Positions 9,509 to 18,834 of a stretch of 64,000 nt of DNA are shown here, one piece after another (within the stretch, counting starts at the first letter, position 1; each line of letters opens with the position of its first letter). The notes beneath the pieces were generated by a model. That model had not been told where the DNA came from. It ran no database searches and worked only from the letters and a program-made list of their open reading frames with translations. The DNA comes from Lysinibacillus xylanilyticus. Lineage in GTDB: Bacteria; Bacillota; Bacilli; Bacillales_A; Planococcaceae. Location of the stretch: NCBI RefSeq assembly GCF_001183605.1, contig NZ_LFXJ01000005.1, positions 1,928,809 through 1,992,808 of the forward strand, given 5' to 3'. Made by a program: the position numbers and the translations under genes.

Positions 9509-10174
9509 TTATAAAAGATCCATTAATGCTTTCGCTGTCTTTTGCTTGCCCATAACCTTTATCGCTTCGCCTTTAGCCGGTACAATCCAGTGTGGCTCAT
9601 CTCCACCATATAAAGATTGTGAGCTATTAGCTACCATAAACTGAGCGTTGGCTGTTTCCATCCGTAGTCGTGCGCGGGACAGTAAAAATTCCTCATCATC
9701 TGTTGCCTCAAGTTTAAAGCCCACTAAAGTTACTTTCGGCTGCCACTCTTTTATTTGACCTAATACTTTAGGTGCCTTTTTAAAGTGAATGATAGGTGGC
9801 TCGTCAGATGGCATTTTACCTGATTCCTCTATTAAATTCCCAGATTGGTCATACACTTTGTCAATGAGCCAATCAGAACCTGCAGCTGCCATAATAACGA
9901 TATCCACCTGCTCTTCCTGAACTGCATGACGAACTTTCTCGCCTAAATCTTCAATACCTTCAAATCGAATGGTACGCATTTTATCTTTGTTTGCAGGAAG
10001 CTGTGCAAAATAACCATGCATATATAATACGTTTGCCCCAGCCGCTAGTGCCGCTTCAGCTAAATAACAGCCCATCGACCCTTTCGATAAATTCGTATGC
10101 CCACGCACACGATCCCACTTTTCAAGTGTTCCCCCACTTGTAATTAGTACGGTCTTACCTCGTAATGTCCCCAT
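9509..10174 (-). CDS. Stand-alone phosphopantothenoylcysteine synthetase-like (CoaB-fold) protein
   Basis: A 221-residue Rossmann-fold protein equal to the C-terminal CoaB half of CoaBC, without the flavoprotein half. It starts KTVLITSGGTLEKWDRVRGHTNLS, the nucleotide-binding GGT motif, and has IMAAAGSDWLIDKVYD (about 95-110) and HFKKAPKVLGQIK (about 130), where CoaB has its catalytic lysine region, then VGFKLEAT. CoaB joins 4'-phosphopantothenate and cysteine with CTP or ATP. Whether this one replaces or supplements a fused CoaBC elsewhere is unknown. Type II pantothenate kinase of the same pathway lies 14 kb away. Confidence 0.78.
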   Translation of the reverse strand: MGTLRGKTVLITSGGTLEKWDRVRGHTNLSKGSMGCYLAEAALAAGANVLYMHGYFAQLPANKDKMRTIRFEGIEDLGEKVRHAVQEEQVDIVIMAAAGSDWLIDKVYDQSGNLIEESGKMPSDEPPIIHFKKAPKVLGQIKEWQPKVTLVGFKLEATDDEEFLLSRARLRMETANAQFMVANSSQSLYGGDEPHWIVPAKGEAIKVMGKQKTAKALMDLL

Positions 10175-10273
10175 ACACTCACCTTTTTCTTGAAATATAC
10201 AAATACTATTTTAACGTAATGCTATGTTATGCTTCAATGTTGTTTTTATAGGGTTAGTCGCTCTCCTAAGAGT

Positions 10274-11149
10274 TTAATTCATATTTTGCTCTTTTAACCA
10301 GGAACTTAATATTTCCGCAAATTTCTTTGTCACTGGTGATGCCTGGTGTTTCATAGCTATTCCTATTGTACGATAGCCACCTTGTTTTAAAGGTATAGCT
10401 TTTATCGTAGGAGGTAAGTTATACGTCACTAATTTCGGTAAAATACTAATTCCAAGCTGGTGAGCAATCATTGAAATAATCCCTACCTCTTCCGATAGTT
10501 CAAAGCGAATATTTGGCTTCACGTGATATTGCTCTAACAGTACTTTTACATCATTTGTCCCTTTATATGAAGTCATGATAAATGGCATGTCTTCTAGTTC
10601 AACAATGTCAATTTCCGCTTTATTATAAAGCGGACTTTTATCGGAGACAATACACAGCAATGGATCTTGCTGAAGTTCTGTAAACTGATACTGCATAGAC
10701 TTTTGACCATTTAAAAATCCTGCATCAACCTCTCCACTTAATAGCCATTGTTCAATTTCATAATAATCTCCCTCACGTAATTCGACTTGTATACCGGGAA
10801 ATTGATTGTCCATAATACGAACAATTTCCGGCATCCAGTTTGAGGAAATACTTGAAATTACACCAATTCTCACTTTCCCTCGAGTAACGCCAAGTATGTG
10901 TGCGGCTTCTTGCTGTAACAGTTCTTGTGCATCTAGGACATGTCTCATTGCCCTCAGCATTGTATTACCTTCACTCGTTAACGTGACACCTGCTCGACTT
11001 CTGTGAATGAGTGCAAAGCCGAACTCCTTTTCTAAGCTTGAAACAGCATGACTTACAGCAGATTGGGTTAATCCTAATGCATCTGCTGCTTTTGTAAAGC
11101 TAGCTACCTCAGCCACTTTATTCAAAATCTCATATTTGACTAAACTCAT
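10274..11149 (-). CDS. LysR-type transcriptional regulator
   Basis: A 291-residue LTTR: N-terminal winged helix-turn-helix (FTKAADALGLTQSAVSHAVSSLE, residues about 17-39), a linker helix, then a periplasmic-binding-like effector domain. AGAGGA lies 7 nt before the ATG at 11149; an upstream in-frame ATG at 11170 lacks such a site and would exceed the usual 290-300 residues. It is divergent from the EamA transporter gene with about 130 nt between the starts, the classic arrangement in which the regulator controls itself and its neighbour (inference). Confidence 0.92.
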   Translation of the reverse strand: MSLVKYEILNKVAEVASFTKAADALGLTQSAVSHAVSSLEKEFGFALIHRSRAGVTLTSEGNTMLRAMRHVLDAQELLQQEAAHILGVTRGKVRIGVISSISSNWMPEIVRIMDNQFPGIQVELREGDYYEIEQWLLSGEVDAGFLNGQKSMQYQFTELQQDPLLCIVSDKSPLYNKAEIDIVELEDMPFIMTSYKGTNDVKVLLEQYHVKPNIRFELSEEVGIISMIAHQLGISILPKLVTYNLPPTIKAIPLKQGGYRTIGIAMKHQASPVTKKFAEILSSWLKEQNMN

Positions 11150-11282
11150 CGCCTTGTCCTCTATATACATGAATTTTTTTAATACTAACCATTATAAACA
11201 TTCGTTTTACTAATCACAATACAAGATATATAGTAAATTTTAGAATAAAAACTGTTTTAGTACACAGATTGTAGGTGAGCAA

Positions 11283-12182
11283 ATGAGTATCCAAGGAAAA
11301 GCAAATTTATTGATGGTTATAGTGACAATGTTTTGGGGCTTATCTTATACCTTTATGGTAATGGGACTTGAAACATTGGCTGTTTATAATGTGGTGGCAT
11401 TGCGTTGTATCATCGCATTTTTCGTAGCTGGTATTATCTTTTATAAACGCATGATTAAAGTCGATATTAAAACATTAAAATATGCAGCTATACAAGGATT
11501 TATATTATTCATTGTATTCGTTCTAAGCTTATTCGGACTAGAAACAACATCTGTATCAAATGCTGGTTTTATTTTAAGTCTAACAGTTATCCTAGTCCCT
11601 ATTTTCAGCAGTTTTATTGAAAAGAAATTACCTTCAAGAGCAGTTAGCTTTGCGATTATTTGCACAATGATTGGGATTACAATTTTAACGGCACATGGCT
11701 CATTTACCTTTCAAAAAGGGGATATTTTAGTAGCCATCGCTGCACTATTCTATTCGTTTTACTTACTGTTAAACAGTTCATTTACACGGAGCGTTGAATC
11801 AATTTCTTATGGCGTTTACCAGCTTGGTTTTGCTGGACTTTATGCACTTGTATTAACATTAATTTTCGAAACACCAACACTTCCAAATACAACGACTTCT
11901 TGGATGGCTATTATAGGACTTGGTGTCATTTGTAGTGCATTTTGCTTCGTAGGTCAAACTGTTGCACAACAGTTTACTTCTGCTACACATACAGGACTAA
12001 TATTTTCCTTAGAGCCAATTTTCGCAGCAATGTTTGCCATGATGTTTATTGGTGAAGGAATAACGGTAAAAATCATAATAGGTGGTAGCTTTATTCTAAT
12101 TGGTAACCTTGTTGCTCAATTGGAGCATCTCCATGTATTACGCTTTATTAAAAAACATGAACATGAAAAAGCTATAAATTAA
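11283..12182 (+). CDS. EamA/DMT-superfamily transporter
   Basis: A 299-residue membrane protein with ten predicted helices in two EamA repeats (MFWGLSYTFMVMGLE in the first; SLEPIFAAMFAMMFIGEG near residue 247 in the second, a common end motif of RhaT/YdcZ-like exporters). TAGGTGA precedes the ATG. Members export amino acids or metabolites; the cargo here is unknown. Likely controlled by the divergent LysR regulator. Confidence 0.92.
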   Translation: MSIQGKANLLMVIVTMFWGLSYTFMVMGLETLAVYNVVALRCIIAFFVAGIIFYKRMIKVDIKTLKYAAIQGFILFIVFVLSLFGLETTSVSNAGFILSLTVILVPIFSSFIEKKLPSRAVSFAIICTMIGITILTAHGSFTFQKGDILVAIAALFYSFYLLLNSSFTRSVESISYGVYQLGFAGLYALVLTLIFETPTLPNTTTSWMAIIGLGVICSAFCFVGQTVAQQFTSATHTGLIFSLEPIFAAMFAMMFIGEGITVKIIIGGSFILIGNLVAQLEHLHVLRFIKKHEHEKAIN

Positions 12183-12194
12183 TCTTTACTACAC

Positions 12195-12241
12195 AAATAA
12201 ACAGAGTGATGCATCATGTGCACCACTCTGTTTATTTTATA
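12195..12241 (+). terminator. Terminator of the EamA transporter gene
   Basis: 14-bp arms AAATAAACAGAGTG (12195-12208) and CACTCTGTTTATTT (12224-12237). Confidence 0.85.
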
Positions 12242-12291
12242 TATTTGGCTCAGGGATTTAATCTCCCCGTTACACATGAATCAAGACAGAA

Positions 12292-12645
12292 TTATGCCGT
12301 CATACGTCTTGTTGAATGTTGAGCAAATAATACTATGACGCCTTGTTCTACGAGGTGAGCATAGTAAGCTGTTTGCCCCTCCGTAAGATTATATCGCTTC
12401 AGTCCTTCTGTTACTGCCGTTTCACCGGTAAACCAAGACTTAAATCGATCCACCCAATTCCCGACCTCATGTGTTTTAACATTAGCATCCCATTTTACAC
12501 CATCAAATTTACTTGGATCCTTTGCAATAACGTAAATGTCCTCTATTTGATATGCTTCTAATCGCATACTTTCTAAAATATGAAGCATTTCTTCCCTTGT
12601 ATGGGCCACTTCAATTTGTGGGTTTTGTTCATTTATCATGCTCAA
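12292..12645 (-). CDS. General stress protein, YflT (heat-induced stress protein) family
   Basis: A 117-residue protein with the YflT/general stress 17M layout: QIEVAHTREEMLHILE, IEDIYVIAKD near residue 36, a short glycine/tryptophan region (VGNWVDRFKSWF), and the end motif TAYYAHLVEQGVIVLFA. In B. subtilis the family belongs to the sigma-B general stress regulon. AGGAGG lies 8 nt before the ATG. A sigma-B-like promoter lies 32 nt upstream, which supports the assignment. Confidence 0.88.
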   Translation of the reverse strand: MSMINEQNPQIEVAHTREEMLHILESMRLEAYQIEDIYVIAKDPSKFDGVKWDANVKTHEVGNWVDRFKSWFTGETAVTEGLKRYNLTEGQTAYYAHLVEQGVIVLFAQHSTRRMTA

Positions 12646-12676
12646 TTCCTCCTAATTTGTATGGCTTACTAGGTAT

Positions 12677-12702
12677 CTACCCTTCCTATTCAAGAAAAAA
12701 AC
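12677..12702 (-). promoter_or_regulatory. Sigma-B-type promoter of the YflT-like gene
   Basis: Read on the minus strand: GTTTTT (12702-12697), 14-nt spacer, GGGTAG (12682-12677). The sigma-B consensus is GTTTAA-N12-14-GGGTAT. The predicted start lies about 20 nt before the start codon. Confidence 0.5.
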
Positions 12703-12800
12703 CATTTTACCCTTTCTTTTAACGAACTGTAATATTTGTTATAGCTTTGAGATACATGTTCACATTTCGAAACAATGGTCTTGTACTTTTATGAAATGTC

Positions 12801-12842
12801 AAAAAATAGGCGACAAGAGCATTAAAGAGTTCCCATCGCCTA
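12801..12842 (-). terminator. Terminator of dps
   Basis: Arms TAGGCGA (12807-12813) and TCGCCTA (12836-12842), followed on the minus strand by six T. Confidence 0.75.
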
Positions 12843-12857
12843 CCATTTCCTTGTAGC

Positions 12858-13298
12858 TTAATGTCCAAGGAAGGCCTTCAGCATCCATGTATGCTTTTCC
12901 AGGGACTGGTACATAGCATTTAGTATATCCTCTGTTCGATCGTCCCCTTCTTCTGCCGCAAGCTCCATTGTCGAATTTAATGCTTTCATAAGTTTTTGGA
13001 AATCTGCAATGATTGTAGCTACCATTTCCTCTGTCGTCTCATTCCCTGTTGCTTCCTCTACACAGGATAGCTCAAGATGTTCTTTTAACGTAGCAACTGG
13101 TTTTCCTTCCTTCGATAGGATACGTTCTGCAATTTCATCTAGATTTAACGTTGTTTCATTATATAATTCTTCAAATTTTGCATGTAGTGTAAAGAAAGCA
13201 TTCCCCGTCACATACCAATGATAATTGTGTAATTTCGTATAAAGTACAGACCATGTAGCGACAAGTTTATTCAATTGTTTGTTTAAGTTTTGTGTCAT
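12858..13298 (-). CDS. dps: Dps/MrgA-type mini-ferritin
   Basis: A 146-residue four-helix protein. Dps ferroxidase residues lie across a dimer interface and are visible here: the HNYHWYV motif (residues 24-30), HAKFEELYNE (about 39-48) and LDEIAERIL (53-61). It forms dodecamers that oxidise and store iron and often bind DNA, protecting against peroxide. GGAGGAGAAATA precedes the ATG. In relatives PerR or sigma-B control it; no clear Per box was found here. Confidence 0.95.
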   Translation of the reverse strand: MTQNLNKQLNKLVATWSVLYTKLHNYHWYVTGNAFFTLHAKFEELYNETTLNLDEIAERILSKEGKPVATLKEHLELSCVEEATGNETTEEMVATIIADFQKLMKALNSTMELAAEEGDDRTEDILNAMYQSLEKHTWMLKAFLGH

Positions 13299-13536
13299 TA
13301 TTTCTCCTCCAATGTGCCAGTGTTCTAGCCATTAGTATGCGTTGCAAAGTGTACTAGCTATACGCACATTTTTCACATTGACTCAAACAAATTTTAAGAT
13401 TATCTGTAGATACGAAATAAATATAAAACCTAAACATTTTCAAGCCAGTCCTAAAGAACAGATGAATTACATCAGGTGGACGTTTAAAAATTACAACAAA
13501 CATAATAAGAGATTGTCATTTTTTTACACAATTAGA

Positions 13537-14585
13537 CTACTTTAGTCCCTTACGAATTTCTATTATCTTTGTTATTGGAAGCTTTGAAACTTCAGCAATC
13601 CACTCATCGTCAGCACCCGTTTCAATCAAACCACTGATTATTTGTTTAATGGTTTGTTCAATTCCTTGTTCAATTCCTTGTTCAATTCCTTCTTGCCTTT
13701 CTAATTCCAAAACTGCAGCAAGTGTCGGCGGTAAATCTTCTTTATAAAGATTCAAAATCTCTTCCTCCCCTTTAATTTCGTCTTTTACATCTCTTACAAG
13801 TTGCTCAGACATAGATTTTGGTAGCTTTAATAAATAATTAATGAAGTAAAGAAGCGCACGTATCTCTGCTCGTTCACCATTACTTAATAACCATACTTCT
13901 CTTAGTAATGTTCTTTTGTAAGCAATACGGTGGCTCATTTCGTTTTTTGTTTGATTTAAATAAATCGATGCAAGTAAAGCTTTACTAAACAGCTTAGGTG
14001 ATTTTTTTAATTCTTCTTCATCAAAATCTGACACGACATACTTGTTAAAAGTGTACGTTATTTCTGTACCAAAATATTTATCATGATGATACTGATTGGT
14101 GCTTTTTGTACTCTTATTTGTAAAGATAGCAATAGCCACAATCTTCTTACCGTAGCGATCACTGATACGATAGAAATACTCAAACATCCGCTTCGCAAAA
14201 TGGACTTCATCTACAGCTTGTATTTCCGTATGAACAAGTATCCACTGCTCTTTACCACTTTTTAGATGAACTTTCGCAATTTGATCAGCTACTTTGCGCC
14301 CTTGACGATGCTCAATAATTTCTTTGAAAAGCTCTTGCTGTAAAAACTCAACTTGCTATCAATTATACCTCGGCATAATTGCGTCCGGAACCGGCTTTGT
14401 GCTTGCACAAAGAACTCCTTTCCGATTCCGTGACATCCGCCGGAGGCTTTAACTTCTGCATGTAAGTCTGGCAAAAAGAACAACAAAAAATCTTCAAACA
14501 AATCCGCAATTAACTTCTTCCATAGATTATCTTGATTCACGTGACTTGGCTTATACACATCTGGTTTTTCCAAAACTAGCTGCAT
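13537..14585 (-). pseudogene. Rpn-family recombination-promoting nuclease gene, broken by a structured repeat
   Basis: The N-terminal part (start ATG 14585: MQLVLEKPDVYKPSHVNQD, WKKLIADLFEDFLLFFLPDL) and the rest (VEFLQQELFKEIIEHRQGRK, VHTEIQAVDEVHFAKRMFEY, down to 13537) together match an Rpn/PD-(D/E)XK_2 protein of about 300 residues. Between HAEV and QVEFLQQ sits a 93-bp repeat copy (14358-14450) that adds stops and shifts the frame. The C-terminus carries tandem GIEQ repeats from a 12-nt repeat at about 13657-13692, common in this family. Rpn nucleases are RecA-independent recombination or defence nucleases; this copy is almost surely inactive. Confidence 0.85.
14358..14450 (+). repeat. 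Structured repeat family A, copy 1 (short form)
   Basis: Contains the hairpin M1 (arms AATTATACC / GGCATAATT), the long stem GGAACCGG ... CCGATTCC whose apex is a perfect CTTTGTGC / GCACAAAG hairpin, and the block CATCCGCCGGAGGCTTT. It matches copies at 19907, 35164 and 50741 base for base over long runs. It lacks the cloverleaf modules and the final M4 hairpin. Confidence 0.9.
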
Positions 14586-14693
14586 TATAATTACATCCCC
14601 CCTTATCTTTAAATCTATTATAGCTAATACGAACATAAGTTTCTACATTATTGTTATATTTTTAAGAAGATTAAAACTATTCTCTATAATTAT

Positions 14694-14722
14694 TTCACTT
14701 TCCGAAATAGTTTCGTTATAAT
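14694..14722 (+). promoter_or_regulatory. Promoter of pepF
   Basis: TTCACT (14694-14699), 17-nt spacer, TATAAT (14717-14722), 32 nt before the start codon. Confidence 0.5.
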
Positions 14723-14754
14723 GGAATCACTTACTTAAAAAGGGGTGTTAATTA

Positions 14755-16569
14755 ATGGAGGTATTACCATTACGAAAAGATGTACCAGTAGAACAAACAT
14801 GGGATTTAAAAGATTTACTTGAAAATGACGCGGAATTTGAGCCTGCATTAGCGAAGCTTGTGGAGGATGCAATAAATTTTGAACGCACATATCAAGGTAC
14901 AATTACAGATGCCCAAAAGGTAATCGATGTTTTAACAGCTTATGAAGCACTATATGAAAGCATTATTCCTATTGGTAGTTATGCAAGCTTAAATAATCAA
15001 GCTGATCATACAGATAATGCAGCCCAAATGCGTGCTGCAAAATATGGTACTGCAGTAGGAAAAATAAGTAGTACATTTTCTTTTGTACGCAGTGAATTAC
15101 TAGCACTAGATGAGTCTATTTTAGAAGAAGCTGCTACATTAAGCCCTAATTATAAAGTCTATTTAGTGGAATTATTAAAACAAAAGCCTCATCAGCTACA
15201 TCCAGAAGTAGAAAAAGCACTAGCTGCATTCAGCTCTACTTTTGATGCACCTTATGAAACGTATAATACGGCAAAGCTGGTAGATATGCATTTCGGAGAG
15301 TTTGAGGCCAATGGCGAAAAACATCCACTTAGTTTTGTATTATACGAAAATGACTGGGAGTTTGACGCTGATACAAAAGTACGCCATGCTGCATTCCAAG
15401 CGTTTTCAAATAAATTACGTGATTATCAGCACACAACTGCGAAAATCTATAACACACACATTCAACAGGAAAAAACAATGGCTGATTTACGTGGCTTTGA
15501 TTCTGTCATTGACTATTTATTATTTGATCAAGATGTTGATCGTACGCTTTATAATCGTCAAATAGATCTGATTACGAAAGAGCTTGCACCTCATATGCGC
15601 CGTTATGCAAAACTTATTCAACAAGCAAATGGCATTGAAAAAATGACATTTGCTGATTTAAAAATTGCCCTTGATCCAGACTTTGATCCGAAATTAACAA
15701 TGGCTGAAGCAAAAGAATATGTTGAAAAAGCATTAGACGTTATGGGTGAGGATTACAAAGAGATGATCGAAAAGGCGTTTAACGAACGCTGGATTGATTA
15801 TGCACCAAACAAAGGAAAATCGACTGGGGCATTCTGTTCAAGTCCGTATGGTAGTCATCCGTATATTTTAATGTCTTGGAATGAACGTATGAATGAGGTA
15901 TTCACTTTAATTCATGAGCTTGGGCACGCAGGTCACTTTGTAAATGCACATGCCCATCAATCCTATTTTAACAGTCGTCCTTCGTTATACTTTATCGAGG
16001 CACCATCAACAATGAATGAAATGCTGCTTGCGAATTACTTATTAACTCATAACGATGATCTTCGCTTCAAACGTTGGGTAATTTCAAATATTGTGTCCAA
16101 AACGTATTATCATAACTTCGTCACACACTTACTAGAGGCAGCTTATCAACGAAAAGTATATGAATTAGTCGATGCTGGAGAAGCTGTGAATGCTACCGTT
16201 TTAAATCAATTAAAACGCTCCGTATTAGAAGATTTCTGGGGTGACACTGTCGATATTACTGAGGGAGCAGAGCTTACTTGGATGCGTCAACCACACTATT
16301 ATATGGGCCTTTATCCTTACACATATAGCGCTGGTTTAACAATTTCTACACAAGTATCCAAGCGTATCTTAAATGAAGGAAAGACGGCTGTAGATGAATG
16401 GTTAGCTGTCCTTCAAGCTGGTGGTACGAAATCACCTGTAGAACTAGCTCAAATGGCGGGTGTCGATGTTACAACAGACCAGCCGCTTCGAGATACGATC
16501 GCTTACATTGGTCACCTTATTGATGAGCTTGAACGATTAACGACAGAAATGGTAGCTATTAAAGGCTAA
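14755..16569 (+). CDS. pepF: Oligoendopeptidase F (M3 family)
   Basis: A 604-residue cytosolic zinc metallopeptidase that cuts short peptides. The HExxH zinc motif is in LIHELGHAGHFV (residues about 383-394); the third ligand is the glutamate in EAPSTMNEMLLANYL (about 417). Length is typical of PepF. Start: ATG 14755 after AAAGGGGTG. Monocistronic with its own terminator. In relatives it recycles peptides and has been linked to sporulation control when overproduced. Confidence 0.95.
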   Translation: MEVLPLRKDVPVEQTWDLKDLLENDAEFEPALAKLVEDAINFERTYQGTITDAQKVIDVLTAYEALYESIIPIGSYASLNNQADHTDNAAQMRAAKYGTAVGKISSTFSFVRSELLALDESILEEAATLSPNYKVYLVELLKQKPHQLHPEVEKALAAFSSTFDAPYETYNTAKLVDMHFGEFEANGEKHPLSFVLYENDWEFDADTKVRHAAFQAFSNKLRDYQHTTAKIYNTHIQQEKTMADLRGFDSVIDYLLFDQDVDRTLYNRQIDLITKELAPHMRRYAKLIQQANGIEKMTFADLKIALDPDFDPKLTMAEAKEYVEKALDVMGEDYKEMIEKAFNERWIDYAPNKGKSTGAFCSSPYGSHPYILMSWNERMNEVFTLIHELGHAGHFVNAHAHQSYFNSRPSLYFIEAPSTMNEMLLANYLLTHNDDLRFKRWVISNIVSKTYYHNFVTHLLEAAYQRKVYELVDAGEAVNATVLNQLKRSVLEDFWGDTVDITEGAELTWMRQPHYYMGLYPYTYSAGLTISTQVSKRILNEGKTAVDEWLAVLQAGGTKSPVELAQMAGVDVTTDQPLRDTIAYIGHLIDELERLTTEMVAIKG

Positions 16570-16579
16570 ACAAAGCGCG

Positions 16580-16622
16580 AACCATCTATGCTATTTCTAA
16601 AGCGTAGATGGTTTTCTTTTTT
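16580..16622 (+). terminator. Terminator of pepF
   Basis: Arms AACCATCTATGCT (16580-16592) and AGCGTAGATGGTT (16601-16613), followed by TTCTTTTTTT. Confidence 0.85.
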
Positions 16623-16797
16623 TAGTTCTAAGCAGGAAAATACATACATATACTAGAATCAGGGCGTCCATCTGCGTTTTTTGATATTTCTAAATAGACA
16701 ATCATTTTTCTTCATACCAATGTACCGTTATTATTAATTGTATGCAATTTATTTAGCAAAATTCGACTAATAATTTTCAAAGGAAGTGTTTCTAATT

Positions 16798-17781
16798 ATG
16801 GTAAAACGTAATGATCCATGCACATGCGGTAGCGGCAAAAAATATAAAAAATGTTGTGAAGGTAAACAACAGGTTACCGTAGAAGCTGTAGCAATCGAAG
16901 AATTAGAGCGTGTACTACAAACATTTTACTTAGAATATCCTGAACGCAAAGATGTTCGTGCTTATATAGAGCATGTAGGTACATGGCAACCTAAATTAGA
17001 GAGCGTACTACAAAGAGAGCTGATTGAGGCAATCGCGTTAGACGACTTCTTCTTCCATCAAGAGCCATCTATTTGGAAAGGTTACTTAAAGAAAACAAAG
17101 AAAAAAGCGGTAAGACCTTCTACGGTAAAAGTGTTAGAAGGCTGGTCACAACCACATCTATTTATTGGTTCCGTGTCAGTTGTAGAAGAAAAATATTTCA
17201 AGGCTACACATGTGTTAACAAATGAAGAAATTTATATTCGTCGTGAAAATGACAAACCTATCCCTGAAGGTATGCATGTCTTTGCATTCATCTTACCAGA
17301 TGGTACAAAAGAATCAGAGCATTATTTAGCTGTTTCAACGCTTATCTTCTTCCCTGAAGATCATACAAAGGTATTTGAACAATTTAAGAAAAATTTCGAG
17401 GCTTCTGAGAAGAAGGCTGGAGCATTCTTAAAAGAAGAGCATTTATCCTTCTGGGAGTTACTTGTGTCAAATGGTTATAAAGGTGAGGAATTCACGAACT
17501 TTGAGAGCAATGTAATTACACAAGTTAAAGATTTCCTTGAGCAAAATGAGCGTGAAACAGCTCCTATGTTAGAGCTATTAGAGGACTATTTAATTGAAGG
17601 ACAACCATCTGCGCGTAAAGAGTCTGCTATTGCCGCTGGCGCAATTCGATATGGTCAAGAAAAAGAGCTATTCGAGCCGTTATCAATGACTGTAAAAGAA
17701 ATTGCGGCGACGTTCGATATTTCAGCTTCCTCTCTCACAAAATATTACCAAGACTTAAGTAACTATGCTGCAACTAAATAA
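16798..17781 (+). CDS. SEC-C zinc-motif protein
   Basis: A 327-residue protein whose N-terminus is a SEC-C motif (NDPCTCGSGKKYKKCC, residues 4-19), the zinc-binding tail also found on SecA and YecA-like proteins. The long middle region has no recognised domain; residues about 285-327 (VKEIAATFDISASSLTKYYQD) look like a helix-turn-helix. AGGAAG lies 11 nt before ATG 16798; a GTG at 16786 overlaps this site and is less likely. SEC-C motifs contact ribosomes or SecB-like partners in other proteins. Function unknown. Confidence 0.8.
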   Translation: MVKRNDPCTCGSGKKYKKCCEGKQQVTVEAVAIEELERVLQTFYLEYPERKDVRAYIEHVGTWQPKLESVLQRELIEAIALDDFFFHQEPSIWKGYLKKTKKKAVRPSTVKVLEGWSQPHLFIGSVSVVEEKYFKATHVLTNEEIYIRRENDKPIPEGMHVFAFILPDGTKESEHYLAVSTLIFFPEDHTKVFEQFKKNFEASEKKAGAFLKEEHLSFWELLVSNGYKGEEFTNFESNVITQVKDFLEQNERETAPMLELLEDYLIEGQPSARKESAIAAGAIRYGQEKELFEPLSMTVKEIAATFDISASSLTKYYQDLSNYAATK

Positions 17782-17792
17782 TGCTTAAAATA

Positions 17793-17830
17793 GCGCCACA
17801 CACTCTAAGCAATCTTAGATTGTGTGGCGC
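17793..17830 (+). terminator. Hairpin after the SEC-C gene
   Basis: Arms GCGCCACACA and TGTGTGGCGC with inner TCTAAG/CTTAGA. The T run after it is short. Confidence 0.6.
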
Positions 17831-17836
17831 ATTTCA

Positions 17837-17906
17837 GTTACCATAGAAAAAAGCTACATTTATTATCGGCAATGAGCAAATAATAAAGTAGCTTTTTTAT
17901 GGTAAC
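17837..17906. terminator. Long near-palindrome, bidirectional terminator candidate
   Basis: A 70-bp inverted repeat with outer arms GTTACCATA / ATGGTAAC and inner arms AAAAAAGCTAC / GTAGCTTTTTT, then TTATTAT/ATAATAA around the loop. T runs occur inside the arms on both strands. It may serve the SEC-C gene and the convergent zinc-finger gene. Confidence 0.6.
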
Positions 17907-18079
17907 CAACCAATACTAGTATTTCCGATCATATTGTTATTTATGCATCGATTTAAGTAAATTTTATTATATGTTGAGCAAAATGAAACTTTTATCATTA
18001 AGCTTTACTTTATTTAAACATAGTCCGTTTAGTACCTATGATTATTTTGCCACAGTTGATAAGCCATATCTGTAAAACA

Positions 18080-18271
18080 TTATTTACTATACACCTTCAA
18101 GAGCTCTTCTCCGAGAAATTGTAGTCGCTCCCCTACGGTGCAAGCTTCAATACAGAAACGGTGAGCACCAGGTTTACCACGTTCTTTTCGTAATTGCTTT
18201 ATCACTAAGCAATCAGCACAATACGTATCATTTAGTTCATCAATATCTTTCATAACCGTCACTTTATCCAA
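18080..18271 (-). CDS. Small zinc-finger protein (zf-C2HCIx2C type)
   Basis: A 63-residue protein with the pattern C-x2-C (YCADCLV) ... H-x2-C-x3-C (AHRFCIEAC), seen in a Firmicutes zinc-finger family of unknown function. The frame opens with TTG at 18271, 12 nt after AAAGGAG; an ATG at 18253 is an alternative. The cysteines lie after both starts. Probably a nucleic-acid or protein adaptor (inference). Confidence 0.7.
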   Translation of the reverse strand: MDKVTVMKDIDELNDTYCADCLVIKQLRKERGKPGAHRFCIEACTVGERLQFLGEELLKVYSK

Positions 18272-18441
18272 ATCGAACTCTCGCTCCTTTCACGCCCAAA
18301 TTTCACTTCTTACTATTATGAAGTGAACATTTTGAACAAGCAACTATTTTGTTTATCCATATTTAACATAACTAAGATATTGTGAAAAAGCACTATTGAT
18401 GTACAATTAATGTAAAATCTAAATCAAAAAGTAGGGATTTT

Positions 18442-18834
18442 ATGTTAGAAGTATACATTGATGCTGCTAGTGCAGGAAATCCTGGCCCCAGTGGTATTGG
18501 GATATTTATTAAAGGAGAAGGCCATCATATACAAATCAGTGAGTATATAGGGCAAACCAATAACCACATTGCCGAGTTTACTGCCTTAGTACGCGGTCTT
18601 GAGGAAGCACGAAAGCTTGGTTCAAACCTAGTCTCAGTTCGCTCAGATTCAAAAATAGTTGTAGCCTCTATGGAAAAAGAATATGTGAAAAATGAGGAAT
18701 TTAAACCTTATCTTGAGCAGGCACTTACACTTGTCAATAGCTTCGATTTATTTTTCATCAAATGGGTTCCAGATACGCAAAATAAAGCTGCAGATGCACT
18801 TGCACGTAAAGCGATTCAAAAAGAAAAAAATTAA
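18442..18834 (+). CDS. RNase HI-like protein (reverse-transcriptase-like fold)
   Basis: A 130-residue RNase H-fold protein. The acidic active-site set is present: YIDAAS (Asp7), IAEFTALVRGLE (Glu43/44), RSDSKIV (Asp68/69), and NKAADALARKA (Asp at about 119). It is short and lacks the basic handle of E. coli RNase HI, like B. subtilis YpdQ/YpeP, whose RNase H activity is weak or doubtful. TAGGGA lies before the ATG. Monocistronic. Confidence 0.85.
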   Translation: MLEVYIDAASAGNPGPSGIGIFIKGEGHHIQISEYIGQTNNHIAEFTALVRGLEEARKLGSNLVSVRSDSKIVVASMEKEYVKNEEFKPYLEQALTLVNSFDLFFIKWVPDTQNKAADALARKAIQKEKN

